Shown here in pieces: positions 7,139 through 11,986 of a stretch of 11,986 nt of DNA. Position 1 is the stretch's first letter. Every line of letters begins with the position of its first letter. Under the pieces are notes generated by a model that worked only from the letters and a program-made list of their open reading frames with translations, did not search any database and was not told the DNA's origin. Origin of the DNA: an uncultured Lachnospiraceae bacterium (lineage in GTDB: Bacteria > Bacillota > Clostridia > Lachnospirales > Lachnospiraceae); NCBI GenBank assembly GCA_934351765.1, contig CAKRJM010000051.1, positions 1 through 11,986 on the forward strand, read 5' to 3'. The translations under genes and the position numbers were made by a program.

Positions 7139-8024
7139 GATAATAACGCTCCTCTCCGCTCTTTAAAATCGCTGTTCCGATACCCTTGTTGGTAAAGATT
7201 TCCAGAAGCAGGCAGTGTGGAATCCGTCCGTCCAGGATATGGACTCTGGAAACTCCCTCCTGCAGCGCATCAATACAGTTCCTCAGCTTGGGAAGCATGC
7301 CGCCGCCGGCATTGCCTTCGGCAATAAACTTCTCCGCATCCTCCAATGTCAGCTCCGAAATCAGGCTGGACTTGTCATCGAAGTCCCGGTAAACGCCCTC
7401 CACATCCGTTAAGAACGCCAGCTTCTCAGCCTTGACCGCCTTGGCAATGGCACAGGCCGCATCATCGGCATTGATATTATAGCTGTCAAAATTATCATCA
7501 TATCCGATGGGACATACAATGGGAAGGAAATCCTTCTCCAGAAGATCAAATAAAAGCTCCGGATTCACCTTCTTAATGTTTCCCACATAGCCGATATCCT
7601 GTCCGTCGGAAAGCTTCTTCTCCACGTTCAGCAGACCGCCATCCTTGCCGCTAATTCCGACCGCCTTCACACCAAGCTCCTGAACCAGCTGCACCAGACT
7701 CTTATTCACACGGTTTAAAACCATCTCCGCCAGCTCCATGGTCGGCTCATCTGTTACGCGGAGTCCGTTGACAAATCTCGGCTCCATGCCGATCTTCTTG
7801 ACCCAGGAGCTGATCTCCTTGCCGCCGCCGTGAACGATGATGGGCTTAAAGCCGACCAGCTTTAACAGAACCACATCCTTGATGACATTCATCTTCAGTT
7901 TTTCATCCACCATAGCGCTTCCGCCGTACTTGACAACGATGATCTTGCGGTTAAACCGCTGGATATAAGGAAGTGCCTCGATAAGCACCTCTGCCTTGTG
8001 CATGATCAGTGAATCCATTTCCAT
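7128..8024 (-). CDS. argB: Acetylglutamate kinase, arginine-inhibited type
   Basis: ArgB phosphorylates N-acetylglutamate with ATP, the second step of ornithine synthesis. The 298 residues include KYGGSAM (32-38) and HGGGKEI (65-71), the glycine-rich nucleotide and substrate motifs of the amino acid kinase fold. NINADDAA (183-190) and GGGMLPKL (240-247) are also present. The first ~26 residues form an extra N-terminal helix, and the C-terminus reads [15 protein letters not shown] (270-284). Both are known marks of the hexameric, arginine-sensitive kinases and are absent from the E. coli enzyme. ArgB is therefore probably the feedback point of the pathway. ATG 8024 has AAGGA 9 nt upstream; another ATG 6 bp inside is less well spaced. 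The gene follows the transporter by 69 bp and overlaps argD. Confidence 0.96.
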   Translation of the reverse strand: MEMDSLIMHKAEVLIEALPYIQRFNRKIIVVKYGGSAMVDEKLKMNVIKDVVLLKLVGFKPIIVHGGGKEISSWVKKIGMEPRFVNGLRVTDEPTMELAEMVLNRVNKSLVQLVQELGVKAVGISGKDGGLLNVEKKLSDGQDIGYVGNIKKVNPELLFDLLEKDFLPIVCPIGYDDNFDSYNINADDAACAIAKAVKAEKLAFLTDVEGVYRDFDDKSSLISELTLEDAEKFIAEGNAGGGMLPKLRNCIDALQEGVSRVHILDGRIPHCLLLEIFTNKGIGTAILKSGEERYYHEV

Positions 8025-8071
8025 TTCTTTTTATCCTTTCCGGTCGTTCCCGGCATTTTCTTTTCGCTTTC

Positions 8072-8099
8072 CTGTAAAGCCCGGCTCCGTGCTTTACAG
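8072..8099 (-). repeat. Inverted repeat overlapping the transporter stop codon
   Basis: CTGTAAAGC (8072-8080) and GCTTTACAG (8091-8099) are perfect 9-bp inverted arms around a 10-nt loop that can add two more pairs. The repeat covers the stop codon of the transporter gene (8096-8094). Neither strand has a following T-run, so it is a poor intrinsic terminator. It could act as an mRNA processing or 3'-end stabilising hairpin between the transporter and argB. A smaller CCGG-GAACGA-CCGG hairpin lies just before the argB ribosome binding site. Confidence 0.5.
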
Positions 8100-9464
8100 T
8101 ACAAACTTTGCAAGATATCCCCACACAAAGATGAAGAGTACGATCAGCGGCAGGATATACTTACAGTACACCCGCAGCCAGCCGGGGAACTTGATTCCTA
8201 TTCCTTCGTTCGCTTCTGCCTGGAACTTTTTCCAGCCCCAGCCGTATCTGGTCACGCAGAACAGCAGATACACCAGGCTGCCCAGAGGCAGAAGATTGTT
8301 GCTTACGATAAAATCCTCCAGATCCAGCACGTTGCTGCCGGCTCCCAGGGGCATAAAGCCGCTCCAGAGGTTGAAGCCCAGCACGCAGGGCATGGACAGC
8401 ACGATGATGGCGATCATATTTACAAGAACTGCCTTCTTTCTCGTGCATCCCGTCAGATCCACCGCAAATGAAATAATATTCTCGAATACCGCAATGACCG
8501 TGGAGGCTGCGGCAAAAAACATGAAAACAAAGAAGAGTGTGCCCCAGAGCTGTCCCAGAGGCATGGCGTTAAATACATTGGGCAGGGTCACAAAGATCAG
8601 GCTGGGGCCTTCTCCCGGATCCACACCGTAGGCAAAGCAGGCCGGGAAGATAATCAGTCCGGCAACCAGTGCCACAAAGGTATCCAGTGCCATGATGCTC
8701 ACTGCCTCACCGGTCAGTCTGCGCTCTTTTCCAATATAGCTTCCAAAGATCGCAAGGGCTCCGATTCCCAGGCTCAGCGTAAAGAATGACTGGCCCATGG
8801 CCGCATACAGCACATTCCAGATCCCGTTTTCCTGTACCTTGGAAAAATCAGGAAGCAGATAAAATTTCAGACCCTCGCCGGCTCCCTTTAAGGCAACCGA
8901 ATTGACTGCCAGGATCAACATCATAAACAGCAGGCAGATCATCATGACCTTTGTGATCCGCTCCACGCCCTTCTGAAGTCCCATGGCACAGACACCGAAG
9001 CACAGTACCACCACGATCACCATAAACAGGGTCATCACGCCGGGATTCTGGGTCATGGCCCCGAAAGCCGTTCCGATCTCTTCTGCATTAAGACCGTTGA
9101 ACTTTCCTGCTGCCATTTTTACCATGTAATACAGCATCCAGCCGGCGATGGTGGTGTAAAACATCATCAGCAGATAGTTTCCTGCGATTCCGAACCACTT
9201 GTATACATGCCATTTGGAGCCCTTCGGCTCCAGTGTGTCAAAGGACTTCGCCAGACTTTTCTGGCTTGCCCGGCCGACCGCCAGCTCTGCCACCATGATG
9301 GGCATTCCCAGGATCAGCAGGAAGAAAATATAGAACAGAACGAAGGCTGCTCCGCCATATTTTCCGGTGATGTAGGGAAATCTCCATACATTTCCCAGGC
9401 CGATGGCACAGCCTGCGGAGATCAGGATAAATCCCAGTCTTGAAGAAAATTTTTCTCGGTTCAT
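8094..9464 (-). CDS. Sodium-dependent amino acid transporter, NSS (SNF) family
   Basis: This secondary transporter of the LeuT/MhsT/TnaT family imports an amino acid with sodium ions. It has 456 residues, close to the ~450-residue bacterial members with 11 membrane helices. TM1 has the family signature GNVWRFPY (24-31), preceded by ISAGCAIGL with the small residues of the sodium sites. TM6 carries SFFTLSLGIG (226-235), the unwound substrate-binding stretch. TM7 reads ALDTFVALVAGLIIFP, and TM8 reads FFAAASTVIAVFE with Ser321/Thr322 at the expected Na2 position. Eleven or twelve hydrophobic segments can be traced. Substrates in the family range over hydrophobic and aromatic amino acids, and I cannot predict the one used here. 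ATG 9464 has AAAGGGG about 9 nt upstream. The gene lies between argJ and argB, which is unusual, and has its own promoter. Confidence 0.93.
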   Translation of the reverse strand: MNREKFSSRLGFILISAGCAIGLGNVWRFPYITGKYGGAAFVLFYIFFLLILGMPIMVAELAVGRASQKSLAKSFDTLEPKGSKWHVYKWFGIAGNYLLMMFYTTIAGWMLYYMVKMAAGKFNGLNAEEIGTAFGAMTQNPGVMTLFMVIVVVLCFGVCAMGLQKGVERITKVMMICLLFMMLILAVNSVALKGAGEGLKFYLLPDFSKVQENGIWNVLYAAMGQSFFTLSLGIGALAIFGSYIGKERRLTGEAVSIMALDTFVALVAGLIIFPACFAYGVDPGEGPSLIFVTLPNVFNAMPLGQLWGTLFFVFMFFAAASTVIAVFENIISFAVDLTGCTRKKAVLVNMIAIIVLSMPCVLGFNLWSGFMPLGAGSNVLDLEDFIVSNNLLPLGSLVYLLFCVTRYGWGWKKFQAEANEGIGIKFPGWLRVYCKYILPLIVLFIFVWGYLAKFVL

Positions 9465-9484
9465 ACTTACAAACCCCTTTCAAA

Positions 9485-9501
9485 ATACTGTCCAACAGTA
9501 T
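9485..9501 (-). promoter_or_regulatory. Dyad ATACTG-N5-CAGTAT overlapping the transporter -10 region (candidate operator)
   Basis: A perfect 6-bp inverted repeat with a 5-bp centre overlaps the -10 hexamer (9502-9497) and the expected transcription start. This is the classic place for a repressor site. On the minus-strand transcript the same bases could form a small hairpin followed by TTTTG. The regulator is unknown. Confidence 0.45.
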
Positions 9502-9526
9502 AACACAAAGGGCTTTGTTTTGTCTA
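9497..9526 (-). promoter_or_regulatory. Internal promoter of the NSS transporter gene
   Basis: Minus-strand -35 TAGACA (9526-9521, 5 of 6) is followed by an 18-bp spacer and -10 TATACT (9502-9497, 5 of 6), with an extended TGT directly before the -10. It starts immediately after the argJ stop codon. The spacer holds a second dyad, ACAAAG-GG-CTTTGT (9505-9518). The arrangement suggests that the transporter, and perhaps argB-argD after it, can be expressed separately from argC-argJ. Confidence 0.65.
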
Positions 9527-10750
9527 TCAGGAACGATAATCCGCGTTGATCTTTACATAATCATAGGTCAGATCGCAGCCCCATGCCGTGGCCCCGGCAC
9601 TGCCCATCTTCATATCGGCAATGGCTGTAACCGCTTCCTCGGAAAGGATCTTTGTGGCCTCCTCCTCACTGTATCCGGTAGAAACACCGTTCTCCACGAT
9701 CTTCAGCTTTCCGGCAGCGCTCTCAAACCAGATATCCACCTTCTCCGGGTCAAACTTCACACCGGAGTAGCCCAGTGCACAGAGGATCCGTCCCCAGTTT
9801 GCATCATGACCGTAAATAGCAGCCTTCGTCAGACTGGAGGTTACCACCGACTTGGCAAGGATCTTTGCATTTTCCTTTGTATCGGCGCCCAGTACCTTAA
9901 CCTCAAAGAGGCAGGTCGCACCCTCACCGTCTCCGGCGATCTTCTTGGAAAGCTCCGTCATAACCTCATGGAGCACCGCACAGAACTCCCTGTAATCCTC
10001 GTCTGCTTCGGTGATCTCTTTATTTCCGGCCAGGCCGTTTGCCATTAAGAGCACACTGTCATTGGTAGAAGTATCTCCGTCCACGGAAATCATGTTGAAG
10101 GTATCCTCCACATCATCGCTCAGCGCCTTCTGGAGCATGTCATGGGAAATGGCTGCGTCTGTCATGACGAAGCAGAGCATGGTTGCCATATTGGGGTGGA
10201 TCATGCCGGAGCCCTTGCACATGCCGGCCACAGTCACTGTTTTTCCGCCCAGCACTGTCTCAAAAGCCACTTCCTTTGGCTTCGTATCCGTGGTCATAAT
10301 GGCCTCTGCCGCCAGATGGGCATCCTCTCTGCTGCTTCCGAGGATCGGAGCCAGCTTTCCGATTCCGCTCCCTATGATATCCATGGGAAGCTGCGCACCG
10401 ATAACTCCGGTGGAAGCCACCAGAACCGCATCGCCGGGCACACCGAGAACCTTTCCGGCCTCTGCCGCCATCTCCTTACAGCAGTTGTATCCCTCGATTC
10501 CCGTGCAGGCGTTTGCCACACCGCTGTTGACCACAACGGCCTGTGCAAACTCACTTTCATATACCACCTCATGATCCCATTTTACGGGAGCTGCCTTCAC
10601 CACATTCGTGGTAAACACGCCGGCCGCCCTGCAGGGAACCTCGCTGTATACCATGGCCATGTCCTTCTTACCGCCTTTTTTGATGCCGGCATAAAGACCG
10701 GCCGCTTTAAATCCCTTCGGCGCTGTCACGCCGCCGTCAATTTTCCTCAT
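9527..10750 (-). CDS. argJ: Bifunctional glutamate N-acetyltransferase / ornithine acetyltransferase
   Basis: ArgJ transfers the acetyl group from N-acetylornithine to glutamate, releasing ornithine. Many family members also make N-acetylglutamate from acetyl-CoA. The 407-residue length is normal. The precursor is known to cut itself before a conserved threonine. Here the site is GSGMIHPNMATML, with the nucleophile Thr190 after Ala189, giving alpha and beta chains. Other family marks are AGVFTTNVVKAAPV (43-56), VVVNSGVANACTG (72-84), ASTGVIGAQLPMD (112-124), SVDGDTSTND and KAAIYGHDANWGRI. The C-terminus YVKINADYRS is typical. AAAGGAGGA precedes the ATG. It follows argC by 28 bp in the same direction. 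Whether it keeps acetyl-CoA-dependent activity cannot be judged from sequence alone; no argA is in the window. Confidence 0.96.
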   Translation of the reverse strand: MRKIDGGVTAPKGFKAAGLYAGIKKGGKKDMAMVYSEVPCRAAGVFTTNVVKAAPVKWDHEVVYESEFAQAVVVNSGVANACTGIEGYNCCKEMAAEAGKVLGVPGDAVLVASTGVIGAQLPMDIIGSGIGKLAPILGSSREDAHLAAEAIMTTDTKPKEVAFETVLGGKTVTVAGMCKGSGMIHPNMATMLCFVMTDAAISHDMLQKALSDDVEDTFNMISVDGDTSTNDSVLLMANGLAGNKEITEADEDYREFCAVLHEVMTELSKKIAGDGEGATCLFEVKVLGADTKENAKILAKSVVTSSLTKAAIYGHDANWGRILCALGYSGVKFDPEKVDIWFESAAGKLKIVENGVSTGYSEEEATKILSEEAVTAIADMKMGSAGATAWGCDLTYDYVKINADYRS

Positions 10751-10778
10751 ACTGTATGATCCTCCTTTTGATTCTGCG

Positions 10779-11819
10779 TTACGGGAACATGGGAACCTGT
10801 GTCAGTCCCATATTCTCTTTTAAGCCAAACAGCAGGTTCATGTTCTGTACTGCCTGTCCTGCTGCCCCCTTTACCAGGTTATCCAGTGCACCGATGGCAA
10901 TGATCCGCCCTGTCCGCTCATCGATCTTGAAGCCGATATCCACAAAGTTGCTGCCCTCAACCCATCTGGTCTCCGGATAAACACCCTCCGGCAGCACTCT
11001 CACAAAGAACTCATTCTCATAATACTTATCATAAACTGCCTTAACCTCTTCCCAGGTCACATGCGTTTTCAGGTTTGCATAGGTGGTTGCCAGGATTCCG
11101 CGGTTCATGGGAACCAGGTGCGGAGTAAAGTTCAAAAGCACCGGCTGTCCGCAGGCATAGCCAAGCTGCTCTTCGATCTCCGGCGTATGTCTGTGGCTTG
11201 CCACGCCGTAAGCCTTCATGCTTTCATTGACCTCACAGAACAGGTTCGGGACCTTTGCTCCTCTTCCTGCGCCGGAGGTTCCGGACTTTGCATCAATTAT
11301 AATAGAAGAAACATCCACCAGTCCCTCTTTTACCAGCGGGTAAAGAGTCAGGATCGAGCAGGTGGTGTAGCAGCCTGGATTGGCCACCAGTCTTGCTTTC
11401 TTCACATCCTCCCGGTTGATCTCACAGAGCCCGTAAACCGCTTCCGGAATGTACTGGGGGCTCTTATGCTCCAGGCCGTACCACTTTTCATATACCTTTA
11501 CATCTTTAATACGGAAGTCAGCGCTCAGATCCACGATTTTTGTCTTGGATAAGATCCCGTCATTGACCAGGGACGCACATAAGCCCTGAGGCGTTGCGGT
11601 GAAGATCACATCCGCCTGCTCTGCCAGCTCTTCCATATTATCATCGAGACATTTCTCATCTACCATCTGAAACATATTTCTGTATATGGAAGCATAATCC
11701 TCACCCACATAGCTTCTGGAGCCGTACCACACGATCTCTGCTTCCGGATGCCCCAGAAGAAGTCTTGCCAGCTCTGCACCTGCATATCCGGTGGAGCCGA
11801 TAATTCCAGCTTTAATCAT
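10779..11819 (-). CDS. argC: N-acetyl-gamma-glutamyl-phosphate reductase
   Basis: ArgC reduces N-acetylglutamyl phosphate to the semialdehyde with NADPH, the third step of the acetylated ornithine route. The protein has 346 residues, normal for the long bacterial form. The N-terminus IIGSTGYAGAELARLL is the Rossmann nucleotide-binding loop. The active-site cysteine is Cys150 in VANPGCYTTCSILTL. Further family motifs are IDAKSGTSGAGRG (about 175-187), SHRHTPEIEEQL and NFTPHLVPMNRGILATTY. GGAGG lies about 8-12 nt before the ATG. It is the first gene of the arg unit and divergent from whatever lies beyond the right edge. No defects are seen. Confidence 0.97.
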   Translation of the reverse strand: MIKAGIIGSTGYAGAELARLLLGHPEAEIVWYGSRSYVGEDYASIYRNMFQMVDEKCLDDNMEELAEQADVIFTATPQGLCASLVNDGILSKTKIVDLSADFRIKDVKVYEKWYGLEHKSPQYIPEAVYGLCEINREDVKKARLVANPGCYTTCSILTLYPLVKEGLVDVSSIIIDAKSGTSGAGRGAKVPNLFCEVNESMKAYGVASHRHTPEIEEQLGYACGQPVLLNFTPHLVPMNRGILATTYANLKTHVTWEEVKAVYDKYYENEFFVRVLPEGVYPETRWVEGSNFVDIGFKIDERTGRIIAIGALDNLVKGAAGQAVQNMNLLFGLKENMGLTQVPMFP

Positions 11820-11928
11820 TTCCTTTTCCTCCGTTAATTTTATTCATTATCATACATCATGTAATTTCGCTTTTCTCATGGAATTAGAATATTCCCACTG
11901 CCCTTTATTGTCGTGTTTTCTTTTTTTC
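11820..11928 (-). promoter_or_regulatory. argC upstream control region with candidate arginine-repressor half-site and dyad
   Basis: Upstream of argC the minus strand has a -10-like TATGAT (11854-11849) with no good -35. ATGAATAAAA (11847-11838) matches the left half of an ArgR/AhrC-type ARG box (TGAAT...ATTCA) and sits just downstream of that -10. About 25 bp further upstream an inverted repeat GGAAT-N6-ATTCC (11880-11895) also contains the palindrome GAATATTC. A weak -10 followed by an ARG-like site would suit arginine repression. The box match is only partial, so this is tentative. Confidence 0.4.
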
Positions 11929-11957
11929 TTTCCAGTAAACGCGCGCTGTGCTATAAT
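11929..11957 (+). promoter_or_regulatory. Divergent promoter pointing out of the right edge
   Basis: On the plus strand a perfect -10 TATAAT (11952-11957) is preceded by an extended TGC. A -35 TTTCCA (11929-11934, 4 of 6) lies 17 bp upstream. An AAGGA ribosome-binding-like sequence at 11975-11979 leaves about 7 nt to the window end, so a rightward gene probably starts at or just after the edge. Its identity cannot be seen. The argC regulatory region is shared with this divergent promoter. Confidence 0.65.
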
Positions 11958-11986
11958 GGATAAAACGAAACGATAAGGATCTATTT

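Noticed and set aside
7996..8631. A 211-codon plus-strand ORF opposite the transporter and argB start
   Set aside because: Antisense to two conserved genes, no family features and no promoter or ribosome binding site.
9440..10759. Plus-strand ORFs of 187-205 codons opposite argJ
   Set aside because: Long antisense frames are common opposite mid-GC coding genes. Their composition is atypical and argJ itself is complete and conserved.
1..11986. Search for transposases, prophage genes, CRISPR arrays, tRNAs, toxin-antitoxin or defence genes
   Set aside because: Every substantial minus-strand frame is accounted for by metabolic, competence, signalling or transport genes, and I saw no direct-repeat arrays or tRNA-like structures by eye.

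Overview
The window looks like chromosome from a Gram-positive member of the Clostridia, most likely Lachnospiraceae or a close relative. I infer this from mid-range GC, strong GGAGG-type ribosome binding sites, lipoboxes with Gram-positive spacing, a Bacillus/Clostridium-type argC-argJ-argB-argD order, and comEA/comEC genes next to a WalR/WalK-like two-component system. The assignment is inference from gene content and has not been tested by any search. Every gene I can support lies on the minus strand, so transcription runs from high to low coordinates. A second promoter near 11950 points right, towards a gene outside the window.

Right half, about 11986 to 5460, is arginine biosynthesis. 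In order of transcription it holds argC, argJ, a sodium:neurotransmitter-symporter (NSS) family amino acid transporter, argB, argD and a small DMT-family (YdcZ-type) membrane protein. ArgB, ArgC, ArgD and ArgJ together make the acetylated cycle from glutamate to ornithine. ArgJ recycles the acetyl group, and ArgB carries the N-terminal helix and C-terminal signature of arginine-inhibited kinases, so feedback probably acts at ArgB. The transporter splits the arg cluster and has its own well-formed promoter with two dyads in it. A perfect 15-bp hairpin with a T-run sits after argD. Its distal arm is also the ribosome binding site of the DMT gene.

Left half, 5391 to 1, is a second transcription unit with a clear sigma-A-type promoter (TTGTCA, 17 bp, TAGAAT). 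It encodes comEA (as a predicted lipoprotein), an OmpR-family response regulator, a HAMP histidine kinase, a lipoprotein with two GerMN domains and comEC. ComEC is read from a TTG start and runs off the left edge without its C-terminal part. The DNA-uptake receptor and channel genes therefore bracket a regulator-kinase-lipoprotein trio. The trio resembles the actinobacterial MtrA-MtrB-LpqB arrangement.

I found no RNA genes, mobile elements, CRISPR arrays or long repeats. No stretch over 300 bases lacks a gene. The main points for a second look are the two-component/GerMN trio inside the com operon, the hairpin containing a start site, and the transporter and its promoter inside the arg cluster.
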